Assembly: GCF_030034735.1 (NCBI RefSeq)
Contig: NZ_CP125370.1
Span: 868,001 to 932,000 of the forward strand
Direction: 5' to 3'
From: Paenibacillus sp. RC334
Lineage (GTDB): Bacteria; Bacillota; Bacilli; Paenibacillales; Paenibacillaceae
Length of the DNA stretch: 64,000 nt
A program made the position numbers and the translations under genes. The number at the start of each line of letters is the position of its first letter. Position 1 is the first letter of the stretch. Shown here one piece after another: positions 15,582 to 24,242 of this stretch. The notes below the pieces were generated by a model. The model was not told the origin of the DNA. It did not search any database and saw only the letters and a program-made list of their open reading frames with translations.

Positions 15582-16636
15582 ATGACACAACTCCCATTAG
15601 CCCAATTGAAAAAAAATATGGCTCCCTACGAGAAAATAAACACGAAATCCAGCGTTCTGCAACTCATTAACACCCTGGGTCCACTGATTCTGCTATGGTA
15701 TGCCGCTTATCTTAGTCTGTCGGTATCGTATTGGCTGACTCTTCCGATTACTATTATTACTTCCGGATTTGTTATACGAGCATTTATCATTTTTCATGAT
15801 TGCGGTCATCAATCGTTCTTCAAAAGCCGCAGGCTGAATGACATTGTGGGCACGATTACAGGTATTATTACACTTTGCCCGTATGACCAATGGAAAAATA
15901 GCCACGCGATCCACCATGCAACCAGCAGTAATCTGGACAAACGAGGCACAGGTGATATGTGGGTGCTTACGGTGGAAGAGTATGTAGAAGCTTCTGCATG
16001 GACACGACTGGCTTATCGTGTATACCGGAGTCCATGGGGGATGTTCGGACTCGGTCCGATCTACACTTTTTGATTTCCTATCGCTTTAACACAAAGAAGG
16101 CAAAACGCAAGGAAAAAATGAACACCTATTTGACGAATGTATCCCTCGTCGTATTGTACGCTCTGTTGTGCTGGGCCATCGGATGGCAAAATTTTGTTTT
16201 GATACAGGCACCTATTTTTTTTGTATCAGGTGTGCTGGGAATCTGGTTGTTCTATGTACAACATCAGTTTGAGGATTCGTATTTTGAGCATGATGAAGAG
16301 TGGAGCTATATTAATGCAGCCGTAGAAGGCAGCTCTTATTATAAGCTTCCTAAGGTGTTGCAATGGATTACGGGCAATATCGGCTTCCATCACGTTCATC
16401 ATTTGAGTCCGAAAGTACCGAATTACAATTTGGAGAAGGCGCATGATGCCACCCCGCAGCTTCAAAAAGCGACGACTATCACGGTGAGCACAAGTCTGCA
16501 ATCTCTGAAGTTCCGGCTTTGGGATGAAAGCACGAAAACCTTTTTGACCTTTAAACAAGTGAAGCCGTTGCTCAGCAAACGTGTTGCCGTTACGAAACCC
16601 GTCCCCACACCTGTTGTGAGTACGGAAAGAAAATAA
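15582..16636 (+). pseudogene. des: Acyl-lipid (delta-5-type) fatty-acid desaturase, one-base frameshift
   Basis: Membrane di-iron desaturase that inserts a cis double bond in phospholipid acyl chains on cooling. Read across the shift it would have about 350 residues. Histidine boxes: HDCGHQSFF and HAIHHATS in the first frame, NIGFHHVHHLSP in the second; hydrophobic segments lie between. The first frame ends at TGA 16071-16073 after GLGPIYTF. The second carries on with LISYRFNTKKAKRKEKMN, the sequence expected next. One T is missing from the run at 16067-16071: T6 would restore the frame. It is otherwise undecayed, so this is a sequencing slip, a very recent mutation or recoding. AAAGGAGGA precedes ATG 15582. 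Confidence 0.9.
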
Positions 16637-16708
16637 CTTTGTACGAAACACGGTATGATAAGATAAGGGATATAAGCTGAATTAGTGAAATGATAAAGGG
16701 TGGGCAGG

Positions 16709-17842
16709 ATGCAAAAATGGTATCAGATTTTTCAAAGAAATACGGGACTTAACCCTTATGTATGGGTCGTCTTTTATATCCTGCCCTTCTATTTTTTTAG
16801 CTCCTCATCTACAAGCCATATTGTGCTGGGTACCATCATTATTTTAGTGTTTTTTGCTTGTTATGTACTGGCTTTTGTCGCTCAAGGTTGGCTGATCTAC
16901 TTCTGGACCAGTGTACAGATTGCGATATCCATTACCATGACGTTGTTATTCAGCTATATGTATTTCTCGATATTTATCGCTTTCCTGATTGGTAATATCA
17001 AAAGCAAGGCCGCATTCACTACATTGTATATTGTTCTGATGGTCTGTACCATTGGATTGATCAATTATGGTTTTGTTTCTGGAAATCCTGTTTTTATTAA
17101 GCAGATTCCCTTTATTTTGCTGAATCTGCTTGGTGTAATCTTGATTCCGATAACCACTTTTAACCGAAATAAAAGTGATCGGCTTCAAGTGCAATTAGAG
17201 GATGCCAATAAGAAAATATCGGAATTGATTAAGCTGGAGGAGCGGCAAAGAATTGCGCGCGACCTGCATGATACTCTCGGTCAAAAGCTGTCACTCATCG
17301 GACTGAAAAGTGATTTGGCTGGCAAGCTGATGGATCAGTACCCGGAGCGGGCTCACGCTGAAATTAACGATGTTCGTCTTACGGCGAGAAGTGCGTTAAA
17401 AGAAGTGCGGGAAATGGTCACTCAGATGCGAGGTATGCGATTAGAGGATGAATTACTGCGTATTCGGCAGATTTTAAAGGCTGCTCACATTGAATTCACC
17501 TTGGAGGGCGACCCAAAGCTGGAGCATACGTCTTTGATGAACGAGAATGTGCTTAGTATGTGCATGAAAGAGGCGGTGACCAATGTGGTGAAGCACAGTG
17601 GCGCTACAGCCTGCTCCATTACCATTGAGCCGTCTCGTAAGGAGCTGACCCTTCGGATTCAGGACAATGGAGTCGGCGTTACGGGAGAAAGTGCAGCCTT
17701 TCGGGGGAATGGTCTGCAAGGGATGAAGGAACGGCTCGAATTTGTGAACGGGTGTATGGAGCTGCGTTCAGATCAGGGAACGGCCCTGATCATAAAAGTG
17801 CCGAATATTACTGAAAAGCCAAATGAGGAGGTGGGGCCATGA
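16709..17842 (+). CDS. desK: Sensor histidine kinase DesK (membrane thermosensor)
   Basis: A 377-residue HisKA_3 histidine kinase. Four to five hydrophobic segments occupy residues 15-150, followed by a coiled-coil linker (LQVQLEDANKKISELIKLEE) and the dimerisation/phosphoacceptor helix RQRIARDLHDTLGQKLSLIG with His187. The ATP-binding domain carries KEAVTNVVKHS (N box) and a DNGVG box. Residue order closely follows B. subtilis DesK, which acts as kinase when the membrane is ordered (cold) and as phosphatase when it is fluid. ATG 16709 is preferred to GTG 16700 for its spacing from AAAGGGTGG. It follows des and overlaps desR by four bases. Confidence 0.93.
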   Translation: MQKWYQIFQRNTGLNPYVWVVFYILPFYFFSSSSTSHIVLGTIIILVFFACYVLAFVAQGWLIYFWTSVQIAISITMTLLFSYMYFSIFIAFLIGNIKSKAAFTTLYIVLMVCTIGLINYGFVSGNPVFIKQIPFILLNLLGVILIPITTFNRNKSDRLQVQLEDANKKISELIKLEERQRIARDLHDTLGQKLSLIGLKSDLAGKLMDQYPERAHAEINDVRLTARSALKEVREMVTQMRGMRLEDELLRIRQILKAAHIEFTLEGDPKLEHTSLMNENVLSMCMKEAVTNVVKHSGATACSITIEPSRKELTLRIQDNGVGVTGESAAFRGNGLQGMKERLEFVNGCMELRSDQGTALIIKVPNITEKPNEEVGP

Positions 17843-18438
17843 TTCGAATCGTCATTGCGGAAGACCAGCGTATGCTGCTGGGTGCTTTGGCCTCCCTGCT
17901 GGACTTGGAAGAGGACATGAAAGTAGTCGGAAAAGCAAGCAACGGGGAAGAGGCTTTAGAGCTGGTCAAGCTGCATCAGCCAGATATATGCATCATGGAT
18001 ATCGAAATGCCAATCAAAAGCGGATTGGATGCGGCTGAGGAACTCAAAGGCTTGAATTGCAAGGTGCTGATTCTGACCACATTTGCCCGTCCCGGATATT
18101 TTGAACGGGCCATCAAGGCAGGCACGCACGGTTATCTGCTCAAGGACAGTCCCAGTGAAGAACTGGCTTCCTCGATTAGAAGTATTATGGCAGGCCGCCG
18201 CATTTATGCTCCAGAGCTGGTCGATGATGCTTATGCGGAAGTTAACCCGCTGACCGAGCGTGAGAAGACCGTCTTGTCGCTCATAGCTGATGGGAAGAAC
18301 ACCAAAGAGATTGCCGGTGAGCTGTACCTAACGACAGGAACGGTGCGCAATTACATTTCAGTCATTCTGGATAAGCTGGGTGTCAGCAATCGAATTGAGG
18401 CGATTACGCGTTTTAATGAAAAAGGCTGGTTTAAATAA
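17839..18438 (+). CDS. desR: Response regulator DesR (NarL/LuxR type)
   Basis: A 199-residue regulator with an N-terminal receiver (phosphorylatable Asp54 in CIMDIEMP; the conserved Lys in GYLLKDSPSEEL) and a C-terminal LuxR-type HTH (LTEREKTVLSLIADGKNTKE, then LYLTTGTVRNYISVILDKLG). It should be phosphorylated by DesK and activate des through the palindrome at 15441. Translation is coupled to desK by an ATGA overlap. A strong terminator follows, so des-desK-desR may form one transcription unit, or desKR may be read separately as in B. subtilis. Confidence 0.93.
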   Translation: MIRIVIAEDQRMLLGALASLLDLEEDMKVVGKASNGEEALELVKLHQPDICIMDIEMPIKSGLDAAEELKGLNCKVLILTTFARPGYFERAIKAGTHGYLLKDSPSEELASSIRSIMAGRRIYAPELVDDAYAEVNPLTEREKTVLSLIADGKNTKEIAGELYLTTGTVRNYISVILDKLGVSNRIEAITRFNEKGWFK

Positions 18439-18463
18439 GCGTAAGGCAGAAATGTTCAAGGAG

Positions 18464-18506
18464 AAACAGGGGAGCTATGAAGGAAGACATAGCTCCCCTG
18501 TTTTGT
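18464..18506 (+). terminator. Intrinsic terminator after desR
   Basis: Perfect 16-base arms (AAACAGGGGAGCTATG with CATAGCTCCCCTGTTT), an 8-base loop and T-rich tail. Confidence 0.93.
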
Positions 18507-18619
18507 TGTTTTATCGGAGGATACATAAGAGAAAGTATATGCCTTTAGTCTACTTCCTTGTGATACAATAGGATAGCTGTCCATGGGATGGACCGTAGTA
18601 CAAGGAGGAACGGAATCGT

Positions 18620-19243
18620 ATGAAACAAGCCCCATTTATAGCCGTTGAAGGGCCGATCGGAGCAGGAAAAACGACGTTGGCTTCCATGCTTTCAACGGAG
18701 CTGCATATGCCGATTATTAAAGAGATTGTCGAGGAGAACCCGTTTCTCGATAAATTTTATCAAAATATAGATGAGTGGAGCTTCCAACTGGAAATGTTCT
18801 TTCTCTGCAATCGGTACAAGCAACTGGAGGATACTGGCCTGCAATATATTGAGAAGGCACAGCCTGTTATTTCCGACTATCATATTTATAAAAATCTGAT
18901 TTTTGCTGAGCGAACCCTAAAGGGTGTGAAGCTCGAAAAATATCGCCAAATCTATCATTTGCTCACCGACGATATGCCTAAGCCGGATATGATCATCTAT
19001 ATTAAAGCCGATTTGGATACGTTGCTGGGCAGAATTCGCAAACGGGCGCGCTCCTTTGAACAGGAGATGGACCCGGCATATCTGGAGCAGCTCATCACCG
19101 ATTATGATAATGGCATACAATTTCTTGCCAAACAGGCTCCTTTTCCCAAGATATTGACCGTTAACGGGAATGAGATTGATTTTGTAGAAAACCGAGCACA
19201 ATTTGAACAGATTGTTTCTGATGTAAAGGAGCTTATTCAATGA
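18620..19243 (+). CDS. dgk: Deoxyguanosine kinase
   Basis: A 207-residue deoxynucleoside kinase that phosphorylates deoxyguanosine in purine deoxynucleoside salvage. P-loop IEGPIGAGKTT-like at about residues 9-18 (here VEGPIGAGKTT), the ERT-type motif in FAERTLKGV and a LID segment RIRKRARSFEQ. Length and sequence agree with B. subtilis Dgk (YaaG). Dck follows with a four-base overlap, the usual arrangement. AAGGAGG lies about ten bases before ATG 18620. Confidence 0.92.
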   Translation: MKQAPFIAVEGPIGAGKTTLASMLSTELHMPIIKEIVEENPFLDKFYQNIDEWSFQLEMFFLCNRYKQLEDTGLQYIEKAQPVISDYHIYKNLIFAERTLKGVKLEKYRQIYHLLTDDMPKPDMIIYIKADLDTLLGRIRKRARSFEQEMDPAYLEQLITDYDNGIQFLAKQAPFPKILTVNGNEIDFVENRAQFEQIVSDVKELIQ

Positions 19244-19878
19244 ATAAATACAACATTCCCGCGAATGCCCTGATTACGGTAGCGGGCACGGTAGGTGTGG
19301 GGAAATCCACACTAACGGCTGCTTTGGCTGAACGCCTGGGCTTTAAAACCTCACTGGAGAAGGTGGATCATAATCCATATCTGGAGAAGTTTTATCACGA
19401 TTTCGAAAGATGGAGCTTTCATCTGCAAATTTATTTTCTGGCCGAGCGCTTCAAGGAGCAAAAAAATATTTTCTTATCCGGTGGAGGCTTTGTGCAGGAC
19501 CGTTCGATTTATGAGGACACAGGAATTTTTGCGAAAATGCATGCCGATCAGGGGACGATGAACCCTACGGATTATGAAACGTATACCAGTTTGTTTGAGG
19601 CGATGGTAATGACACCGTTTTTCCCGCACCCGGATGTGCTGGTCTACCTGGAAGGCAGCTTGCCATCCATACTGAGCCGGATCGAGGAGCGCGGTCGTGA
19701 AATGGAAATCCAGACCGAGCGATCTTATTGGGAGCAAATGTATCGCAGATATTCCAATTGGATCAACGAGTTCGATGCCTGTCCTGTGCTGCGTCTGAAC
19801 ATTGATGAATATGACGTGCATGATCCCGCTTCTATGGATGCCATTTTGGTAGAGGTAGGCAAGGTAATTTCTAAATAA
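19240..19878 (+). CDS. dck: Deoxyadenosine/deoxycytidine kinase
   Basis: A 212-residue deoxynucleoside kinase. P-loop TVAGTVGVGKSTLT, the HDFERWSFHLQIYFLAERFK block, substrate-contacting GGGFVQDRSIYEDTGIFA and LID RIEERGREME match B. subtilis Dck (YaaF). It uses deoxyadenosine and deoxycytidine, complementing Dgk. The start ATG overlaps the dgk stop (ATGA), giving coupled translation, and a terminator follows. Confidence 0.92.
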   Translation: MNKYNIPANALITVAGTVGVGKSTLTAALAERLGFKTSLEKVDHNPYLEKFYHDFERWSFHLQIYFLAERFKEQKNIFLSGGGFVQDRSIYEDTGIFAKMHADQGTMNPTDYETYTSLFEAMVMTPFFPHPDVLVYLEGSLPSILSRIEERGREMEIQTERSYWEQMYRRYSNWINEFDACPVLRLNIDEYDVHDPASMDAILVEVGKVISK

Positions 19879-19891
19879 ATAAAAATTGTTG

Positions 19892-19916
19892 ACCGTCCGT
19901 GAGGACGGTTTTTTTG
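19892..19916 (+). terminator. Intrinsic terminator after dck
   Basis: ACCGTCC-GTGA-GGACGGT stem-loop followed by seven T. Confidence 0.92.
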
Positions 19917-20102
19917 TGTTACACATTTCTAAAAGCCTTGCACATCTGTGCAGGTAAGCACGCTGAAAATGATCCATCAGGAATATGGATTGGCGATCAT
20001 GAAGCTGGTATATTTTGATTGATGGATATAGGAACATATGTTCTTTTCTGTGCTTTCTTATTCATTGTCGTGGTATAATATGAGCAGATGGAGTTGATTC
20101 TA

Positions 20103-20996
20103 GTGGTAGAAATGCTGGACCCCCGCAATGACTTTTTGTTTAAGCGCATTTTCGGAAGCGAGGAAAATCGTGATGTGCTTTTAACTTTTCTAAATCGTAC
20201 CTTTGAGGAAGCGGGGAAACCTCCATTAACGGAAATTGTCCTTTTGAATCCGTATACGGATAAGGACGCACCGCATGATAAGCAGTCTATTTTGGATATT
20301 CGGGCCAGAACGACGGAAGGTCAGCTCATTAATGTGGAGATGCAGCTTTTCAATAAGTATGACATGGATAAGCGAACTTTGTTTTATTGGAGTAAGCAGT
20401 ATGCAGGACAATTGTACGAAGGCCAATCCTATAAGCTGCTGAGAAAGTGTGTAACGATCAACATTTTGAATTATTCCTTCCTACCGAACAGCCGTTATCA
20501 TAATGTGTTTCATTTGACAGAGGACCGTACGGGCATTTCGTTTAGTGATGATATGGAGTTACATTTTTTGGAACTTACCAAACTGGATGAACACGAGATT
20601 CCGGCTGGTAGCGGTGGCTTGGTCAACTGGCTTCTGTTTCTAAAGGGAAGTAATCTATCTCAATGGGAGGTACTAGCCATGAATGAACCCGGTTTGAAAA
20701 AGGCGATGACTACGCTGGAGTTTCTAAGTCAGGATAAAGAGGCGCGTTTACAGTATGAAGCCCGACAAAAGTACCTGCATGATGAGGCTTCCATGATCGA
20801 AGGCGCAAGGGAAGAAGGTTTGAAGCTAGGTAAGGCAGAGGGAAAGGCAGAAGGTAAAGCAGAAGGTAAAGTTGAAGGAGAGCGCCAGAAGGCAATTGAA
20901 ATCGCACGAAATATGCTGAATATGGGGCTTGAAATTGAAGTGATTGTAAAAGCATCTGGCTTATCCGAGCCAGAGGTGCGTTCGCTGAAAGTATAA
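20103..20996 (+). CDS. Rpn-family (PD-(D/E)XK) recombination-promoting nuclease
   Basis: A protein of about 297 residues, of the RpnA-like family once annotated as transposase. The N-terminus LDPRNDFLFKRIFGSEENRD and the nuclease core SILDIRARTTEGQLINVEMQ (Asp...Glu-x-Gln) are the family's signature. E. coli Rpn proteins are endonucleases that promote RecA-independent recombination. The C-terminus carries GKAEGKAEGKAEGKVEGE, encoded by near-identical 12-base units at about 20827-20880, before a last helix. The start is uncertain: ATG 20088, GTG 20103 (GGAG spacing) or ATG 20112. A TATAAT at 20074-20079 fits GTG 20103. No mobile element accompanies it. Confidence 0.85.
   Translation: MVEMLDPRNDFLFKRIFGSEENRDVLLTFLNRTFEEAGKPPLTEIVLLNPYTDKDAPHDKQSILDIRARTTEGQLINVEMQLFNKYDMDKRTLFYWSKQYAGQLYEGQSYKLLRKCVTINILNYSFLPNSRYHNVFHLTEDRTGISFSDDMELHFLELTKLDEHEIPAGSGGLVNWLLFLKGSNLSQWEVLAMNEPGLKKAMTTLEFLSQDKEARLQYEARQKYLHDEASMIEGAREEGLKLGKAEGKAEGKAEGKVEGERQKAIEIARNMLNMGLEIEVIVKASGLSEPEVRSLKV
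20827..20880 (+). repeat. 12-base tandem repeats in the Rpn gene
   Basis: About four degenerate copies of GGNAARGCNGAR, coding for Gly-Lys-Ala/Val-Glu units. Copy number could change by slippage without shifting the frame. Confidence 0.7.
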
Positions 20997-21015
20997 ATTA
21001 GAAACAGCATTCAAG

Positions 21016-21065
21016 GACTGTGGTACAATCAGAATGAATTTGGCTGATGGCCGCAGTCTTTTTTT
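21016..21065 (+). terminator. Putative terminator after the Rpn gene
   Basis: GACTGTGG with CCGCAGTC (one wobble/mismatch), a long loop and seven T. Confidence 0.65.
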
Positions 21066-21186
21066 GTCGAATGAGAAGCTCTAAGGACGAAGTATGCCTA
21101 ACCGTATAGTGGACAAGCTTAAGCTAGAATGCGAGAATAGATACATATATTAAATGTAAATGACTCACGGGGAAGGATGGGATACT

Positions 21187-22191
21187 GTGATACGTTTTGG
21201 TATTGTTGGAACCAACTGGATAACGGAGAGATTTATTCAAGCCGCGGTAGAGACGGACGAATTTGCCCTGACGGCGGTGTACTCACGAACAGAGGATAAA
21301 GGCAAAGCCTTTGCCGCCAAGTACAGCAGCCATCCGGAGGTATTTACAGACTTGGCGCAAATGGCTGCAAGTGATCAGGTGGATGCCGTATACATTGCCA
21401 GTCCCAACTCCTTGCATGCGGAGCAAGCGATTGTGTGTATGAATCACGGAAAGCACGTGCTGTGCGAGAAGCCGCTTGCCTCCAATGCAACGGAGGTGCA
21501 GAGCATGATTGAGGCTGCGCGCAACAATGATGTTTTGCTGATGGAGGCCATTAAGTCCACGCTTATGCCAAACTTTAAAATCGTTAAGGACCATATGTAT
21601 AAAATTGGTCGGGTCCGGCGTTATTTTGCAAGTTATTGTCAATATTCATCACGCTTTGATGCTTTTAAGCAAGGAAAAGTGCTGAATGCCTTTAATCCGT
21701 CTTTTTCGAATGGCTCCTTGATGGATCTTGGGGTTTATTGCCTGTATCCTATGGTGGCATTGTTCGGCAAACCGGAGGAAGTTCGCGCGGTTGGCGTGCT
21801 CTTGTCCTCTGGTGTAGATGGGGAAGGCAGCATCGCTATGCGATATCCGGATATGGACGCCGTCGTCATGCATTCCAAGATTACCGATTCATATTTGCCT
21901 GCCGAAATTCAGGGTGAGAATGGAACGATGGTGATCGACAAAATTAGCCAGCCGTATGAGGTGAAAATTCATTATCGGGACGGCACGATTGAGGATCTGA
22001 CGAAAGCACAGACCCGTGAACCGATGTATTATGAAATTCAGGAGTTTATTGATCTGATTAAAAGCGGAGAACGTAATAGCTCCATTAATTCACTGGAGTG
22101 TTCACTCGCAGTCGCTGAAGTGATGGAGGATGCAAGACAGCAGATTGGTCTTCGTTTTGAAGCGGATTTGAAAAATACGTCTGCACATTAG
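21187..22191 (+). CDS. Gfo/Idh/MocA-family NAD(P)-dependent oxidoreductase
   Basis: A 334-residue enzyme with an N-terminal Rossmann domain (FGIVGTNWITERFIQAA), the YIASPNSLHAEQ strand and the GKHVLCEKPLA motif, whose Lys lies in the conserved E-K-P. The C-terminal half is the beta-sheet substrate domain with GSLMDLGVYCLYP. Family members oxidise or reduce sugars, inositols or related polyols; the substrate here is unknown. GTG 21187 follows AAGGA by nine bases and puts the Rossmann strand at residue 3. The longer ATG 21160 frame is less likely. A paralogue-like enzyme is at 57297. Confidence 0.88.
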   Translation: MIRFGIVGTNWITERFIQAAVETDEFALTAVYSRTEDKGKAFAAKYSSHPEVFTDLAQMAASDQVDAVYIASPNSLHAEQAIVCMNHGKHVLCEKPLASNATEVQSMIEAARNNDVLLMEAIKSTLMPNFKIVKDHMYKIGRVRRYFASYCQYSSRFDAFKQGKVLNAFNPSFSNGSLMDLGVYCLYPMVALFGKPEEVRAVGVLLSSGVDGEGSIAMRYPDMDAVVMHSKITDSYLPAEIQGENGTMVIDKISQPYEVKIHYRDGTIEDLTKAQTREPMYYEIQEFIDLIKSGERNSSINSLECSLAVAEVMEDARQQIGLRFEADLKNTSAH

Positions 22192-22230
22192 TTGGTTAGT
22201 GATTAACGATACCCTTTAACACGGGAGACA

Positions 22231-22278
22231 GGGCTGCCGGTTTTGCGAATTTTGCAAACATCCGGTCGGCCTTTTTTG
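22231..22278 (+). terminator. Putative terminator after the oxidoreductase
   Basis: GGCTGCCGG pairs imperfectly (one bulge) with CCGGTCGGCC, followed by six T. Confidence 0.65.
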
Positions 22279-22520
22279 GTTCTATATGTCCAATAGTGTA
22301 AGCGGCTGTGATCACAGGAGGATGAAGGATGTATTCATTTTTATTGACAGATTCTCCTTCTTGTCTTAAGGTGTTAACCATACGGTATATAGTTAAATAA
22401 TCCCACCTCCGGTATAAAAGGAGCCAAAGGAGCTTTTTTTAGGCTATAATTCCGATTAATTCAACCGGATTACTAAAAAAGTGGGAATGCAGAGGTGCAG
22501 ATGTAAGGAGGTAAGCAGGT
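22279..22520. other. Leader of the metNPQ-M20 operon
   Basis: No ORF with a ribosome site. I looked for an S-box (SAM) or T-box leader and found neither conserved sequence. AAGGAGG before the TTG start is the only clear element. Confidence 0.5.
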
Positions 22521-23546
22521 TTGATTAAGTTTGAACAGGTCAGCAAAATATTTTCTTTGCCCAATCGAAAGGTAAGTGCACTGGAAGAGGTTTCGTTATC
22601 CGTTGAAAAAGGAGAGATTTTCGGCGTCATTGGCTTCAGTGGAGCAGGTAAAAGCACGCTATTGCGGCTTGTGAATTTGCTGGAGCGTCCCTCGGGAGGG
22701 CGAATTGTCGTGAATGATCAGGATATTACCCGTATACGGCCCAAGGAGCTAAGGGACTTAAGAAGGCGGATCGGGATGGTGTTCCAGACTTTTAATTTAT
22801 TCAACTCGCGTACCGTGTATGGGAATCTGGCATATCCACTGAAGCTGGCCAAACTGCCAAAGGCGCAGATTGATGCTCGTGTTAAGGAACTGCTGCAATT
22901 TGTAGGGCTGGAGGACAAGGCAGATTCCTATCCAGAGCAGCTATCTGGCGGTCAAAAGCAGCGGGTTGGCATTGCCAGAGCACTGGCGAACTCGCCGGAT
23001 ATTCTGATATGTGATGAAGCAACCTCTGCGCTCGACCCGGAGACGACAGAAGATATATTAAAGCTGTTGAAAAAGGTCAATGAGGAATATCAGATTACGA
23101 TCTTACTCATTACCCATGAAATGAACGTGATCCGTAGTATCTGTGACCGTGTCGCGGTGATGGAGAATGGCAGGGTGATAGAACAGGGCAATGTGTTCGA
23201 TGTATTCGCCAATCCACAGACGAAAACGACGAGAAATTTTATTCGCTCAGTGCTGAATGATCAGCTATCACCCAAACTACTGAGCAAGATTCGGGAGCAC
23301 CATGCCGGACGGCTGTACAGACTTATTTTTCGGGATGGGGCGACAAGTGAACCCGTGCTGTCGAGGGCTACACGCAAATACAATCTGGATTACAACATCG
23401 TATACGGCAGCATTAATGAGCTACAGGGAGCGCTGTTCGGCAGCCTCATTGTGGAGTTGATCGGGGCCAAAGACGAGGTTGATAAGGTCGTGGAAGAACT
23501 GCGAACGACGGTAGAAGTCAGGGAGGTCGTCGATCATGAGAGTTAA
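22521..23546 (+). CDS. metN: Methionine-type ABC transporter ATP-binding protein with NIL domain
   Basis: A 341-residue ATPase of the MetNIQ importer. Walker A GFSGAGKSTLL, signature LSGGQKQR, Walker B ILICDEATSALD and switch His in LLITHEMN. Residues about 260-341 form the NIL (ACT-like) regulatory domain (GASTAR-type region: RLIFRDGATSEPVLSRATR, then GSINELQGALFGSLIVEL), which in E. coli MetN binds methionine and shuts transport. The start is TTG 22521 after TAAGGAGG. It overlaps metP by 11 bases. The operon ends in a peptidase gene, so the real cargo may be a methionine or other sulfur derivative. Confidence 0.92.
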   Translation: MIKFEQVSKIFSLPNRKVSALEEVSLSVEKGEIFGVIGFSGAGKSTLLRLVNLLERPSGGRIVVNDQDITRIRPKELRDLRRRIGMVFQTFNLFNSRTVYGNLAYPLKLAKLPKAQIDARVKELLQFVGLEDKADSYPEQLSGGQKQRVGIARALANSPDILICDEATSALDPETTEDILKLLKKVNEEYQITILLITHEMNVIRSICDRVAVMENGRVIEQGNVFDVFANPQTKTTRNFIRSVLNDQLSPKLLSKIREHHAGRLYRLIFRDGATSEPVLSRATRKYNLDYNIVYGSINELQGALFGSLIVELIGAKDEVDKVVEELRTTVEVREVVDHES

Positions 23547-24198
23547 TTGGGATACATTTTGGCTGAAGGTGGTGGAGGCTACAGGAGAAACGCTTCTGAT
23601 GGTTGTCGTCACGCTGGTTTTCGCCAGTATTTTGGGGCTTGCCATTGGTTTGTTGTTGTATGTGACACGCAAAGGGAGCCTGTTTGAAAACAAATTTGTA
23701 TTTATGCTTCTGAATTTGCTGATTAATATCATCCGGCCGATTCCATTTATTATTTTCCTGGTAGCGATTAGCCCGTTTACACGCTTGATTATGGGGACCA
23801 CCATTGGCACTTCGGCGGCTATTTTCCCGATGACCATTGTAGCTGCCTTTGCTGTAGCGAGGATTGTGGAAAATAATCTGGTTTCCATCGACCCGGGGAT
23901 GATTGAAGCGGCCAAGGCGTTGGGGGCGACTCCTTATCAGATCATCACGGGTGTGCTGATTCGGGAAGCGTTGGGACCTTTAATTCTCGGGCTGACGTTT
24001 ATTACAGTGGCATTGATTGACTTCTCTGCAATGGCTGGCACCGTAGGCGGGGGAGGTTTGGGGAATCTGGCGATGACCTATGGTTATCAACGGTTCGATA
24101 CCTCGGTCATGATTGTCACGATTGTTTTGCTGATCATTTTTGTACAGGTTGCCCAATATGCGGGGAACTACCTGTCACGTAAATTTTTACGACGCTGA
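23536..24198 (+). CDS. metP: Methionine-type ABC transporter permease
   Basis: A 220-residue membrane protein (MetI/MetP) with five hydrophobic segments and the coupling motif EAAKALGATPYQIITGVL at about residues 140-160. IRPIPFIIFLVAI and SAMAGTVGGGGLGNLA are family-typical. The ATG at 23536 lies inside the end of metN, so translation is coupled. Works as a homodimer with MetN and the lipoprotein MetQ. Confidence 0.92.
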   Translation: MRVNWDTFWLKVVEATGETLLMVVVTLVFASILGLAIGLLLYVTRKGSLFENKFVFMLLNLLINIIRPIPFIIFLVAISPFTRLIMGTTIGTSAAIFPMTIVAAFAVARIVENNLVSIDPGMIEAAKALGATPYQIITGVLIREALGPLILGLTFITVALIDFSAMAGTVGGGGLGNLAMTYGYQRFDTSVMIVTIVLLIIFVQVAQYAGNYLSRKFLRR

Positions 24199-24242
24199 TT
24201 TGAAATCAGGTATCTTACATAACGATTAAAGGGGAAATGGAC

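Noticed and set aside
22279..22520. Expected SAM (S-box) riboswitch or T-box before metNPQ; also checked 48703-48841
   Set aside because: None of the conserved S-box or T-box sequences is present.
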